Source: Campylobacterales bacterium
GTDB lineage: Bacteria > Campylobacterota > Campylobacteria > Campylobacterales > QNZT01
Assembly (NCBI GenBank): GCA_016744895.1
Contig: JADGDK010000010.1
Coordinates: 1 to 46,236, forward strand
Length of the DNA stretch: 46,236 bases
Reading direction: 5' to 3'
Shown here: positions 9,126-19,895 of the stretch, in pieces
Numbering within the stretch: the stretch's first letter is position 1
How the letters are laid out: the number at the start of each line of letters is the position of its first letter
Program-made: the position numbers and the translations under genes
Notes under the pieces: model-generated
Seen by the model: the letters and a program-made list of their open reading frames with translations, nothing else
Databases searched by the model: none
What the model was told of the DNA's origin: nothing

Positions 9126-9160
9126 TTTGCGATTTTTTTGCGATTTTTTTCACTTATCAT
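9126..9160 (+). promoter_or_regulatory. Aldehyde dehydrogenase promoter with the same 24-bp tandem operator
   Basis: The 24 bases at 9126-9149 are identical to those upstream of pchC: TGCGAT units start at 9128 and 9139. Five bases on is TATCAT (9155-9160), a -10 that starts 16 nt after the second unit. The predicted start of transcription near 9167 excludes the TTG at 9138 as the start codon of the downstream gene and supports ATG 9222. Confidence 0.75.
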
Positions 9161-9221
9161 GTCTTTTACAAACGGTTTGTTATCAACAGACTTACAATAT
9201 TTTATAATGGGAGAATCAAAC

Positions 9222-10667
9222 ATGAAAGAGTATAAACTATTTATCAACGGGAAAGATCAAGCATCATCAAGTGGAATCATCGTAGATGATATCAATCCAT
9301 CAACTGGTGAAGTATTTGCTAAAGTACATATGGCTGATAAAGCAGATATAGAAGATGCCATTGCTTCTGCTTATACAGCACAAAAAGGATGGGCTGCAAC
9401 AGCACCAAGAGAAAAAGAGAGCGTACTTTTAAAAGCAGCAGATCTTTTTGAAGAGAGAGCTGAAGAGATTAAAAATATTCTTATGCATGAGAGTGGTTCT
9501 GTGATCGCAAAATGTATGTTTGAAATTGGTATGGTTGCAGATATCCTAAGAACAGCCGCAGGTGAAGCAAGACGTGTATCCGGTGAAACATTTACTTCAA
9601 ATGATCCAGGTACATTTTCTTATAGTCTCAGACGACCGTTAGGTGTAATTGCTGGTATTTCACCATTTAATGCACCAATGATTTTAAGTTCTAAAAAGTT
9701 TGCCTTTGCACTAGCAGCTGGAAATACATTTATACTTAAACCTTCAAGTCATACACCTGTTTGTGGACTCGTGTTTGGGGAGATTTTTAGAGATGCTGGC
9801 CTTCCGGATGGTGTTTTAAATATCATCCCATGTTCTAGTAGAGATATAGGTGATTCATTCCAAGTAGACCCTAGAATTTCTATGATTACGTTAACTGGTT
9901 CTACAGAAGTTGGTAAAAAAGTAGCAGCTGCAGCGGCAGCAAACCTTAAAAAATGTACGGTTGAACTTGGTGGTAAGTCACCAACTATCATATTGGATGA
10001 TGCTGATGTTGATTTTGCGGTGGATACAGCGGCATTTAGTATTTTCTTGCACCAAGGTCAAATTTGTATGGCAGGCTCAAGAATTCTTGTACAAGAAAAG
10101 ATTTATGATGAATTTTGTGAAAAATTTGCAGCAAAAGTTAAAAATCTTAAAGTGGGTCGTCCTGATGATCCTACTACTATTGTTGGCCCACTTATTGAAG
10201 AAGCACAATGTCAATTTATCAATGGTCTTGTAGATGACGCTGTAAGTAAAGGTGCTGATTTATTAGCAGGTAGAGAGAGTGAAGGAACTTATTATAAGCC
10301 AACGGTTGTAACTAATGTAAATGAATCAATGACAATTTTCCATGAAGAAGCATTTGGTCCAGCAGCGGTTATTGTAAAAGTAAAAGATTTAGATGAGATT
10401 ATTGCTATGTCAAATAACTCAAACTATGGTCTAAGCTCTGCAATCGTAACAAATGATCTGTCAGCAGCACAAAGACTCATCGAAGATTTAGAAGCGGGCA
10501 TGGTACATGTGAATGGTCCAACAATTCAAGATGAAGCACATATACCATTTGGTGGTGTTAAAGAGAGTGGAATGGGTCGTGAAGGTGGTCACTTCTCAAT
10601 TGAAGAGATGACAGAACTCAAATGGGTAACAGTTGAAGGTCTTGGAAATCATAAATATCCATTTTAA
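9222..10667 (+). CDS. pchA: 4-hydroxybenzaldehyde (vanillin-type) dehydrogenase
   Basis: NAD(P)-dependent aldehyde dehydrogenase, 481 residues, expected to convert 4-hydroxybenzaldehyde to 4-hydroxybenzoate in the cytoplasm and so link PchFC to PobA. Catalytic Cys282 (HQGQICMAG), general base Glu248 (VELGGKSP) and Asn150 (SPFNAP) are present, as is the FGPAAVI segment. The sequence resembles the vanillin/benzaldehyde dehydrogenase branch. I chose ATG 9222 because GGGAGA stands at the right distance; the longer open frame starting at TTG 9138 begins inside the operator and upstream of the predicted transcription start. Divergent from the kinase gene. Substrate is inferred from context and shared regulation with pchC. 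Confidence 0.9.
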   Translation: MKEYKLFINGKDQASSSGIIVDDINPSTGEVFAKVHMADKADIEDAIASAYTAQKGWAATAPREKESVLLKAADLFEERAEEIKNILMHESGSVIAKCMFEIGMVADILRTAAGEARRVSGETFTSNDPGTFSYSLRRPLGVIAGISPFNAPMILSSKKFAFALAAGNTFILKPSSHTPVCGLVFGEIFRDAGLPDGVLNIIPCSSRDIGDSFQVDPRISMITLTGSTEVGKKVAAAAAANLKKCTVELGGKSPTIILDDADVDFAVDTAAFSIFLHQGQICMAGSRILVQEKIYDEFCEKFAAKVKNLKVGRPDDPTTIVGPLIEEAQCQFINGLVDDAVSKGADLLAGRESEGTYYKPTVVTNVNESMTIFHEEAFGPAAVIVKVKDLDEIIAMSNNSNYGLSSAIVTNDLSAAQRLIEDLEAGMVHVNGPTIQDEAHIPFGGVKESGMGREGGHFSIEEMTELKWVTVEGLGNHKYPF

Positions 10668-10671
10668 TCAA

Positions 10672-10697
10672 AAATGCCCTCTTTTTAGGGGGCATTT
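10672..10697 (+). terminator. Hairpin after the aldehyde dehydrogenase gene
   Basis: Stem AAATGCCC (10672-10679) pairs with GGGCATTT (10690-10697) around a 10-nt loop, starting 5 nt after the stop codon. The downstream T-run is short (TTTAAT), so it may be a modest terminator. Confidence 0.6.
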
Positions 10698-10762
10698 AAT
10701 CCTAAACTCTTATAATCCTCTCTTACATTTTAGACACAATTTTTACATAAAAGGTTTTGATT

Positions 10763-11623
10763 TTGATAAGTAATTTATCACAACTCCCTATCAATAAAGA
10801 GTTAAAAAGATATCTTTATATCGCTATTGGCGCTTCACTCTTAGCCATAGGTGTTGTACTTTTTTTAATCCCTAATCAAATAGTATCTGGCGGTACACCC
10901 GGGATATCTATACTTTTAAACTATTTTACAGGTATACCTGCAGGTATTTTGATGTTTGCAGTGAATGTTCCACTTGTCTTAATCAGCCTAAAATTTATTG
11001 GCAAGGGATTTGCCATAAGAACAATATTTTCTATCATGGTATCTTCATCAGTTGTAGATATCTTGCGAGAATATTTTGAAGTTACAGGCTGGACAAATGA
11101 ACCTATCTTAGCCAGTATCTTTGGTGGTGTAGCTATAGGACTTGGCCTCGGATTTATCATCGCAGGGAATGCCTCTGCCGGTGGTCCCTCTATCATAGCA
11201 AGAATTGTAGCCGATAAAATGGGATGGAAACAAGCAAATGTTATCATTGCCTTAGATATTATAATTGTAATCATTGCTGGTATAGTTTTTGCAAGTACTG
11301 AAAGTGCACTTTGGAGTTTGATCTCTGTTTATACAACAGGTCGAAGCATGGATATGCTTATGTCAGGGAGACCCAGTAAAAAAGTTGTACATATCTCTTC
11401 AAAAAATGTAGAGATTATTACACAGTATATTATCGATGAATTAGGCATAGAAGGAACTATATTAGAAGGTTTAGGATTTGATTTTCAAGAGAAAAGAAAG
11501 ATCATCATGATAGTGGCTGATAACAGTAAAATAAGAACGCTCCGTGAAATTGTAAAACAACATGATAAAGATGGTTTTTTAGTGATTATGGAAGCTTCTG
11601 AACTACTTGGAAGAGGACATTAA
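10763..11623 (+). CDS. YitT-family membrane protein (YitT_membrane + DUF2179)
   Basis: About 286 residues. Five or six N-terminal hydrophobic helices (YLYIAIGASLLAIGVVLFLIPNQIVSGGTPGIS at the start) are followed by a C-terminal soluble DUF2179 domain (about 200-275: KVVHISSKNVEIITQYIIDEL then ILEGLGFDF and IVADNSKIRTLREIVKQHD). This is the YitT architecture; transport or signalling roles are not settled. There is no ATG near the N-terminus. Of two in-frame TTG codons, 10763 has AAGG about 8 nt upstream, whereas 10757 would be only 2 nt from it. The next gene starts 2 nt after the stop, so the two are probably co-transcribed. No obvious link to cresol catabolism. Confidence 0.85.
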   Translation: MISNLSQLPINKELKRYLYIAIGASLLAIGVVLFLIPNQIVSGGTPGISILLNYFTGIPAGILMFAVNVPLVLISLKFIGKGFAIRTIFSIMVSSSVVDILREYFEVTGWTNEPILASIFGGVAIGLGLGFIIAGNASAGGPSIIARIVADKMGWKQANVIIALDIIIVIIAGIVFASTESALWSLISVYTTGRSMDMLMSGRPSKKVVHISSKNVEIITQYIIDELGIEGTILEGLGFDFQEKRKIIMIVADNSKIRTLREIVKQHDKDGFLVIMEASELLGRGH

Positions 11624-11625
11624 TT

Positions 11626-12513
11626 ATGAAAGCGGCTTTAGCAAGAGTTAACCGCGGTGTACTCTTTATGCTTATCGCCTCTTTTTCGCTCGCGATTGTG
11701 AGTGCCTTTGCCAAAGTTTTAAGTGCAGAAATGTCTACAATAGAAATTGTCTTTTTTCGAAATCTCATCGGTGTATTATTTATCATCGGAACCTTGTTTA
11801 AAACCCCTTTTAAACAAGTTGGTGGAAAACCTTGGTTACTCTTTTTTAGAGGATTTATCGGTATGGTTGCTATGCTGTCATATTTTTATAATCTTGCTCA
11901 TATCCCTCTTGCCGATGCTGTGACTTTTTCAAGAACTTCTCCTATTTTTACAGCACTGTTTGCATATTGGTTTTTAAAAGAACGCATTGGATCTAAAGGG
12001 TGGCTCGCTATTTTCATAGGATTTTTAGGTCTACTCCTTGTCATGCAACCCTCAGGAACATTAGAGAAAAGCCATATCTTTGGACTTTTAAATGCTGTCG
12101 GTGCGGCCCTTGCTTTTACGAGTATCAGAGAATTAAAAAATTATTATGATACAAGAGCTATCGTGCTTATATTTATGAGCATGGGACTGATCGTACCTCT
12201 CATTTCTATGATCGTCTCAGAATACTATATGAATCCTGCCTTTGACTTTATACTTGGGAAGTTTACGATGCCGCAAGGTTTTGATTGGCTCTATCTTTTA
12301 GGACTAGGGATTTTTGCCTATCTCTCACAGTTTTATATGACAAAAGCTTATGGTGAAACAAAAGCAGGTATTGTCGGTGCAGCAAGTTATTCTGTCATAC
12401 TTTTTTCTATTATCATTGGTATACTATTAGGAGATAATCTTCCAAGTATGCTCAGTTTTCTTGGTATTGGACTTATTATCTTTGGTGGTATTATGATCGC
12501 TAAAAGTAAATAG
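11626..12513 (+). CDS. EamA/DMT-superfamily inner-membrane transporter
   Basis: 295 residues with ten hydrophobic helices arranged as two EamA repeats (about 10-145 and 155-292). Typical motifs include FFRNLIGVLFIIGTLF in the first half and LLGLGIFAYLSQFYMTKAYGETKAG in the second. Drug/metabolite transporters of this group export small metabolites; the substrate cannot be told from sequence. It follows the YitT gene by 2 nt. Not tied to the aromatic genes by shared operator or strand, though a role in exporting an intermediate is not excluded. Confidence 0.85.
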   Translation: MKAALARVNRGVLFMLIASFSLAIVSAFAKVLSAEMSTIEIVFFRNLIGVLFIIGTLFKTPFKQVGGKPWLLFFRGFIGMVAMLSYFYNLAHIPLADAVTFSRTSPIFTALFAYWFLKERIGSKGWLAIFIGFLGLLLVMQPSGTLEKSHIFGLLNAVGAALAFTSIRELKNYYDTRAIVLIFMSMGLIVPLISMIVSEYYMNPAFDFILGKFTMPQGFDWLYLLGLGIFAYLSQFYMTKAYGETKAGIVGAASYSVILFSIIIGILLGDNLPSMLSFLGIGLIIFGGIMIAKSK

Positions 12514-12534
12514 TACTAAACACTCTCTACTCAC

Positions 12535-12554
12535 TTGTCATGATATCATGACAA
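12535..12554. promoter_or_regulatory. Perfect 20-bp palindrome upstream of the VOC gene
   Basis: TTGTCATGAT followed directly by its reverse complement ATCATGACAA, ending 6 nt before the AAGGAG ribosome site of the VOC gene. Its length and position fit a dimeric repressor operator (for example MarR or TetR type), but it could also be an RNA hairpin in the leader. No regulator gene of that kind adjoins it. Confidence 0.5.
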
Positions 12555-12571
12555 AAAGTAAGGAGCACAAC

Positions 12572-12949
12572 ATGGCAATAACATTAAACCACACAATTAT
12601 CAATGCAAAAGATAATGTTGCTTCTGCAAAGTTTTATGAGCATATTTTTGGATTTAAGTTTGTCAAAGAGTGGGGACATTTTGCAGTGGTCTCAGTCAAT
12701 GATACTTTAACATTAGATTTTTTCACCAAAACACATTTTTCAAAACAGCATTATGCATTTAAGGTAAGTGAAACAGAATTTGATGAAATTTTTACGCGTA
12801 TAAAAGAATCAAATTTACTTTTTGGTAGTAGCCCATATGACAGAAAAAATGGAAATATCAACTATAACTATGGCGGTAGAGGTGTTTATTTTCCTGATCC
12901 TGACGGACATGTTTTAGAAATTATCACCTCCGATTATGTGATAGATTAA
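12572..12949 (+). CDS. VOC-fold (glyoxalase/bleomycin-resistance-like) protein
   Basis: 125 residues of a single vicinal-oxygen-chelate domain: LNHTIINAKDNVASAKFYEHIFGF at the N-terminus and GGRGVYFPDPDGHVLEII at the C-terminus, the latter with the typical metal-binding Glu. His7 is a second probable ligand. I chose ATG 12572 because of its AAGGAG site; an upstream ATG at 12548 lies in the palindrome and lacks one. VOC proteins include extradiol dioxygenases, but this one is far too short and simple to be a ring-cleavage enzyme, so the role is unknown. It converges on iclR with a 4-nt overlap of stop codons. Confidence 0.8.
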   Translation: MAITLNHTIINAKDNVASAKFYEHIFGFKFVKEWGHFAVVSVNDTLTLDFFTKTHFSKQHYAFKVSETEFDEIFTRIKESNLLFGSSPYDRKNGNINYNYGGRGVYFPDPDGHVLEIITSDYVID

Positions 12950-13728
12950 AACTGTAAGAGTCGTATTGCTTTACTAGTCTCTTTGGCTGAAGCTTGCAGT
13001 ATAGGTAATACCTCTTCTTTTAAAAATTGGCTATTTCGATAACTTGCATGTGCAGCAACATTCATTGCGGCTATCATCTCTTTATCTTTATTGTAAATAG
13101 GAACAGCGATAGAAATAAGTCCTTCCTCTACCTCTTCTTCTACCATAGAATAAGAGAGATGTCTATCTGAACGTATCTTTTCATAAAGTCTTAAAGGGTT
13201 TGTGATACTTTTTTCTGTAAAGGGTTGCAATGGCAATTCATCCACAAAATCCTTCAACACTTCATCATCCATATGAGACATAAACAAACGCCCCGTTGAT
13301 GTATACGCAGTTGGGAGTCTTGTACCTACTTGTATACCTTCATTCATGATGCGTCCCGCTGGAATACGTAAGATACAGATGATATGTTCTTTATCCAATA
13401 TAGAGACAGAGCAAGTAAGTTTACACTTATCAACTACTTGTTTCATATTTTTAAGGGCTAAATCACTCCAAGGTAATGAAGCAAAATAGCTATAGCCTAA
13501 TTCTATCACTTTGGGAAGTAGGGAAAATTTATTTTGATTGGATTTTACAAATCCCATCGATTCTAACGTAAGAAGAAGTCTTCTCGCACTAGCTCGTGTA
13601 ATGTTCACTTTTTTAGCAACTTCACTCACTGTCATATATACATCAGTATTATCAAAAGCCATGATGACATTTAAGCCTTTTGCAAAAGCAGTGACAATAT
13701 CTTTATTTGTCTCAGGTTGTTCAGCCAT
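12946..13728 (-). CDS. IclR-family regulator (PcaR/PobR-like) of the aromatic operon
   Basis: 260 residues. The N-terminal winged helix (about 10-75) includes FAKGLNVIMAFDN, the helix-turn-helix MTVSEVAKKVNITRASARRLLLTLESMGFV, and the effector-binding domain follows (about 85-255) with GTRLPTAYTSTGRLFMSH and LISIAVPIYNKDKEMIAAMNVAAH. This is the PcaR/PcaU/PobR branch, which uses protocatechuate or 4-hydroxybenzoate as effector. It is preceded by GAAGGGG and a terminator separates it from pobA, so it may be transcribed separately or by read-through. The likely target is the twin box upstream of galD (20996-21076). Confidence 0.88.
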   Translation of the reverse strand: MAEQPETNKDIVTAFAKGLNVIMAFDNTDVYMTVSEVAKKVNITRASARRLLLTLESMGFVKSNQNKFSLLPKVIELGYSYFASLPWSDLALKNMKQVVDKCKLTCSVSILDKEHIICILRIPAGRIMNEGIQVGTRLPTAYTSTGRLFMSHMDDEVLKDFVDELPLQPFTEKSITNPLRLYEKIRSDRHLSYSMVEEEVEEGLISIAVPIYNKDKEMIAAMNVAAHASYRNSQFLKEEVLPILQASAKETSKAIRLLQF

Positions 13729-13753
13729 AAATGCCCCTTCTCTTTTTCTCTGA

Positions 13754-13788
13754 AAAGGGTACTCGATCTAAGTAGATCTGTACCCTTT
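13754..13788 (-). terminator. Strong hairpin ending the lig-pobA operon
   Basis: AAAGGGTA (13754-13761) pairs with TACCCTTT (13781-13788), extended by GATCT/AGATC around an AAGT loop. It begins 23 nt beyond the pobA stop. On the minus strand the stem ends in CCCTTTTC, so the U-tract is short. It separates pobA from iclR. Confidence 0.7.
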
Positions 13789-13811
13789 ATTTACATAAGC
13801 ATAATAAAAAG

Positions 13812-15972
<2,161 letters not shown>

Positions 15973-15982
15973 CTTTATCTCC

Positions 15983-16825
15983 TTATTTTTTATTTTCTAT
16001 TATTGTTAAACCATAATTGGTATTTGACACGGGGGCATGTGTAAAACGGTGTACTTCATTGACTTCATCGTCCATAGCACCTCTCATTACAAGCCACATA
16101 ATTGCTTCAATACCTTCAGAACCTGTCTCTCGTAAATATTCAGTATGAGAAATATCTTTAACAGATAAAGGATCATTAACAAGTTTTTCTAACCATTGTT
16201 TATCGTATTCTTCATTGATAAGTCCAGCACGTTCGCCCTGTAGTTGATGTGAAAGTCCACCCGTTCCAAAGATTGCAACTGTGATGTCTTCAGGATAAGA
16301 TTCAACTGCTTTTCGTATCGCCTTACCTAAGTTATAACAACGATTGCCTGTAGGTTGTGGGTATTGGACTACGTTGACATAAAGTGGTATCACTTGACAT
16401 GGCCACTCTTTGGGTTGGTCATACATGATAGTGAGTGGCACAGTCAAACCGTGGTCTACTGGCATCTCATTTGAAATTGTCATATCAAACTCATCTAATA
16501 CAAGTGATTCTGCAATATGCCATGAAAGGTCAGAATTTCCGTTACACACTGGAACTTGTCTTGGGCCATAACCTTCATCTGCTGGCTGATACTCTTGTGC
16601 TACACCGATTCCAAAAGTTGAGATATGTTTCAGAGAAAATGCTGACGCATGGTCATTGTAAACAATCAAACAAACATCAGGTTTTGTTTTTTCCATCCAC
16701 TCTCTTGCTGGTTTAATACCTGCTATAAATGGATCCCAATATTCACCATGCATTTGATCGTTATCAATTACTGCACCAACAGTAGGGATATGTGAAGTCC
16801 CAATTCCTGCTATTATCTTAGCCAT
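15983..16825 (-). CDS. ligB: Protocatechuate 4,5-dioxygenase, beta (catalytic) subunit
   Basis: Non-haem Fe(II) extradiol dioxygenase that opens protocatechuate between C4 and C5. 280 residues. Iron ligands His12, His59 and Glu240 and catalytic His193 (GTGGLSHQLQGERAG) align with His12, His61, Glu242 and His195 of Sphingobium LigB. The PVDHGLTVPL stretch is conserved. It starts 8 nt inside ligA, so the subunits are translationally coupled. Confidence 0.95.
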   Translation of the reverse strand: MAKIIAGIGTSHIPTVGAVIDNDQMHGEYWDPFIAGIKPAREWMEKTKPDVCLIVYNDHASAFSLKHISTFGIGVAQEYQPADEGYGPRQVPVCNGNSDLSWHIAESLVLDEFDMTISNEMPVDHGLTVPLTIMYDQPKEWPCQVIPLYVNVVQYPQPTGNRCYNLGKAIRKAVESYPEDITVAIFGTGGLSHQLQGERAGLINEEYDKQWLEKLVNDPLSVKDISHTEYLRETGSEGIEAIMWLVMRGAMDDEVNEVHRFTHAPVSNTNYGLTIIENKK

Positions 16826-17222
16826 CGTTATTCTCCTTTTTACTACGGTTTCCGTCTATTGGACGCCCACCGTCTATCATCATCTGTCTAAAGTCAGCTT
16901 CTGTCATGCCATTTCCAGACATAGCAGCACCTGCACCTTGCATCGAAATACCATCATAAGCGGCTATTTTAAACGTATAGTAGATATTTCCACCGATACG
17001 CAGCATCTTTAAAAAATCTCTATCTAAAACAGCTTGTCTTTGCTCTTGTGTCATAGGAAACTTCTCTAAATAGGCTTTTTCATCTTTTTTAAATTCATCT
17101 CTGCCTGCCGCTTCATTTAAAGACATACAAAACATATTGAGGTGGTATCCTTTTCTAGAGTGTGCCCCATCAAAAACATAGGTTCCTGGAATGTCATCAT
17201 AATCTCTCTCTTCTCTTGCCAT
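16818..17222 (-). CDS. ligA: Protocatechuate 4,5-dioxygenase, alpha subunit
   Basis: 134-residue small helical subunit that closes the active site of LigB. Family blocks DDIPGTYVFDGAHSRKGYHLN, MCMSLNEAAGRDEFK and the C-terminal GGNIYYTFKIAAYDGISMQGAGAAMSG are all visible in part. Length is near the 139 residues of Sphingobium LigA. It starts 9 nt after ligJ ends and overlaps ligB by 8 nt. Confidence 0.94.
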   Translation of the reverse strand: MAREERDYDDIPGTYVFDGAHSRKGYHLNMFCMSLNEAAGRDEFKKDEKAYLEKFPMTQEQRQAVLDRDFLKMLRIGGNIYYTFKIAAYDGISMQGAGAAMSGNGMTEADFRQMMIDGGRPIDGNRSKKENNDG

Positions 17223-17231
17223 TATTTCTCC

Positions 17232-18266
17232 TTATAATCCTACTTGATCAAGTCGCTGTTGCAATCTTGGATAAACTTTTTTAATATTATCTTCAAAAAT
17301 CATTTTCTTTTTCTCATCACTGATTTTAGCCTTGTCTATATAGCGTTTTGTATCGTCAAAATAGTGTCCAGTCAAAGGATCAATACCTCGTACAGCTCCT
17401 ATCATTTCAGAAGCAAACAGTATATTTTCAGTCGGTACTAAATCAAGCATCAAATCAATACCCTCTTGATGATACACACAAGTATCAAAATATATATTAT
17501 TTTCCATAATGCTATTAAGGTTATCCAAATCTAACATGTCACATAAACCTCTAAACCTACCCCAGTGATACGGTACAGCACCACCACCATGAGGAATCAC
17601 AAACTTTAACTCTGGAAAATCTTTAAAGAGTGTTTTACTCATCATCAATTGCGTAAAAGCTGTGGTATCAGCGCCTAAATAATATGAAGAAGTTGTATGC
17701 ATCGTACAGTTACAAGAACCACTAACATGAATCATACCTGGTACTTGCAACTCCACCATTTTTTCATAGAGGGGATACCAGTACTTATCATCCAAGGGAG
17801 GTACATCATTCCAAAAACCACCACTTGGGTCTGGATTAATGTTACATCCTACAAAACCATATTCATTTACACATCGCTCTAGCTCATTTGCACTGGTTTC
17901 GATACCATAACCTGGAGACTGTGGCAATTGTGCCCCTCCAATAAAATTTTTTGGAAAAAGCTCTACAATACGGTAAATCAAATCATTGCAATGTTCAGTC
18001 CAATTTTTACTAGTCGTTATATTTCCGATATGATGTCCCATCCATGAGGCTCTTGGTGAAAAAATTGTTACGTCTGTACCTCTCTCTTGTTGGAGGCGAA
18101 GTTGGTTATTTTCGATACTCTCAATCAATTGGTTATCACTGATATCTAAAATCCCTTTTTTATGAGAAAAAAGTGGATCAATTTTAAGTTCTTCTTTTTG
18201 CTTTTCTCTATAGTCACCAAGCTCTTTAGGGCCAGTCGTATAGTGTCCATGACAATCAATAATCAT
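17232..18266 (-). CDS. ligJ: 4-oxalomesaconate hydratase
   Basis: Zinc-dependent amidohydrolase-superfamily hydratase that turns 4-oxalomesaconate (enol form) into 4-carboxy-4-hydroxy-2-oxoadipate. 344 residues, as LigJ (about 341). The metal-site candidates His6 and His8 (MIIDCHGH), His180 (GMIHVSG) and Glu287 (LFASEMIG) fit the LigJ pattern. GGAQLPQSPGYG and VIPHGGGAVPYHWGRFRG are family blocks. It starts 9 nt after ligK stops. Confidence 0.93.
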   Translation of the reverse strand: MIIDCHGHYTTGPKELGDYREKQKEELKIDPLFSHKKGILDISDNQLIESIENNQLRLQQERGTDVTIFSPRASWMGHHIGNITTSKNWTEHCNDLIYRIVELFPKNFIGGAQLPQSPGYGIETSANELERCVNEYGFVGCNINPDPSGGFWNDVPPLDDKYWYPLYEKMVELQVPGMIHVSGSCNCTMHTTSSYYLGADTTAFTQLMMSKTLFKDFPELKFVIPHGGGAVPYHWGRFRGLCDMLDLDNLNSIMENNIYFDTCVYHQEGIDLMLDLVPTENILFASEMIGAVRGIDPLTGHYFDDTKRYIDKAKISDEKKKMIFEDNIKKVYPRLQQRLDQVGL

Positions 18267-18275
18267 CTCTTCTCC

Positions 18276-18986
18276 TTACTTCAGATCTTCAAGCGTATCA
18301 AGATAGACAAAACCTGCTTCTTCCAAACGTGGTCGCATGTTATAGATATCTAAGCCTAAGGTACCGCTTTCTAATATTTTACGTTTATCTTCTTCATTTT
18401 TTTCTCGTTTTATAGACGCCTCTAACGTCGCTTTTGCATTTTCTCTAGGCACAACACAAATACCATCATCATCAGCAATGATAACATCACCAGGAACAAT
18501 ATACTGCCCTGCACATATGATTGGCACATTCACCGATCCTAATGTATTTTTAACTGTTCCTTTTATCGAAATATCTTTTGACCATACTGGGAAATCCATC
18601 TCTTTGAGGTCAGCTGTATCTCTAACACCTGCATCAATGATAAGTCCTCTCACACCTTTTGCCTGTGCAGAAGTTGCAAGTAAATCTCCAAAATATCCAT
18701 CACTACATGATGTAGTTGTACCTATCACCAAAATATCTCCTGGTTGACACAGTTCAATCGCCACATGTATCATCCAATTATCACCTGGTTGTGCAAGAAC
18801 TGTTACTGCATTTCCAGCAATTCTCTTACCACTATAAATAGGCCTCATATAAGGTCTCATATTTCCTATTCGACCTTGTGCTTCATGGGCTGTCGCAGCA
18901 CCTATTTTTGCTAAACCATCGACGGTATTTATATCTGCACGTTTAATATTTTTAACGCCAACACCTAGTTTTGTATGTGTTATCAT
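18276..18986 (-). CDS. ligK: 4-carboxy-4-hydroxy-2-oxoadipate aldolase
   Basis: Last step of the pathway: cleaves 4-carboxy-4-hydroxy-2-oxoadipate to pyruvate and oxaloacetate, usually also with oxaloacetate decarboxylase activity. 236 residues of the RraA-like fold. The divalent-metal/pyruvate site motif [21 protein letters not shown] is present, with Arg122 and Asp123 just after it (VRDTADL). The start codon overlaps the ligI stop by 4 nt. Confidence 0.92.
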   Translation of the reverse strand: MITHTKLGVGVKNIKRADINTVDGLAKIGAATAHEAQGRIGNMRPYMRPIYSGKRIAGNAVTVLAQPGDNWMIHVAIELCQPGDILVIGTTTSCSDGYFGDLLATSAQAKGVRGLIIDAGVRDTADLKEMDFPVWSKDISIKGTVKNTLGSVNVPIICAGQYIVPGDVIIADDDGICVVPRENAKATLEASIKREKNEEDKRKILESGTLGLDIYNMRPRLEEAGFVYLDTLEDLK

Positions 18987-19870
18987 AATAATTCCTTATC
19001 CCAGCCATAAAGTCTTGCTGGATTGTCTACTAAAATCTTTTTTTGTGTCTCTTCATCTGGAGCAATAAGAGGAAGCAGGTCCAAAAGATCCGCATCATTT
19101 GGCATATGTTCTTTAATATTTGGATGTGGATAATCTGTTCCCCACAATATTCGATCTGGCGCAATAGCCACTAAACCTTGTGCATACGGCACGGCATCAT
19201 AAAACGGTACACCATAAGGTGAAATTCTTTCAGATCCTGAAATCTTCACCCACCAATTTGGTTTATGCATGAAATCACACAGGATTTTATAAGCTTTTTG
19301 ATGTACAGTAAGTGGTGTTGGTACACGTCCCATATGATCTACTATGATAGGTAAATCTTCAAATTTTGCAAAAAAATCTGCATACTTGATGATATCTTCT
19401 CCATTTACATGAATCACAAGATGCCAACCTAAAGGTATGACTTTGTGAATCACTTTTTCCATTTTTTCTAAATCAGGTGCACCACCAAGATGTGTGACAA
19501 AATTAAAACGAACCCCTCTTACACCACCAGCATCTAATTCTTTAAAATCTTCAACACTAAACGTATCATCAGCGATACAAACACCTCGATACGCACCATT
19601 ACTCGAAGCTAACGCATCCATCATTGCACGATTATCAGTACCATGACAGCTTGCTTGTACTAAGACAGCCCTATCAAGTCCTAATGTGTCATGCAATTGT
19701 TTTAAATCTTCTTTTGGTCCATCAGGTGGCCAATAGGTTGCTTTTTCCGAATATGGAAATTTATCGTGAGGACCAAATACATGACAATGTGCATCACAAG
19801 CATTTTTAGGTGCTTTAAATTTTGGTACTCTATAGTTTTTATCTGGTGCCATACAACTTTTTTTACGCAT
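18983..19870 (-). CDS. ligI: 2-pyrone-4,6-dicarboxylate hydrolase
   Basis: Amidohydrolase-superfamily lactonase that opens 2-pyrone-4,6-dicarboxylate to 4-oxalomesaconate. 295 residues. [10 protein letters not shown] (His28, His30), [18 protein letters not shown] and the catalytic aspartate Asp246 in WGTDYPHPN match LigI. Arg118 and Arg121 in GVRGVRFNF fit the substrate-carboxylate arginines. It starts 25 nt after galD stops and shares an ATGA overlap with ligK. Confidence 0.94.
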   Translation of the reverse strand: MRKKSCMAPDKNYRVPKFKAPKNACDAHCHVFGPHDKFPYSEKATYWPPDGPKEDLKQLHDTLGLDRAVLVQASCHGTDNRAMMDALASSNGAYRGVCIADDTFSVEDFKELDAGGVRGVRFNFVTHLGGAPDLEKMEKVIHKVIPLGWHLVIHVNGEDIIKYADFFAKFEDLPIIVDHMGRVPTPLTVHQKAYKILCDFMHKPNWWVKISGSERISPYGVPFYDAVPYAQGLVAIAPDRILWGTDYPHPNIKEHMPNDADLLDLLPLIAPDEETQKKILVDNPARLYGWDKELL

Positions 19871-19895
19871 CTTTTTCTCCCCTCTTTTATGAAAC

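Noticed and set aside
9138-9221. In-frame N-terminal extension of the aldehyde dehydrogenase from a TTG codon
   Set aside because: It begins within the tandem operator and upstream of the -10 at 9155-9160; ATG 9222 has a proper ribosome site and family-like N-terminus.
12572-12949. VOC protein as an extradiol ring-cleavage dioxygenase
   Set aside because: A single short domain, and the pathway already has the unrelated LigAB enzyme.
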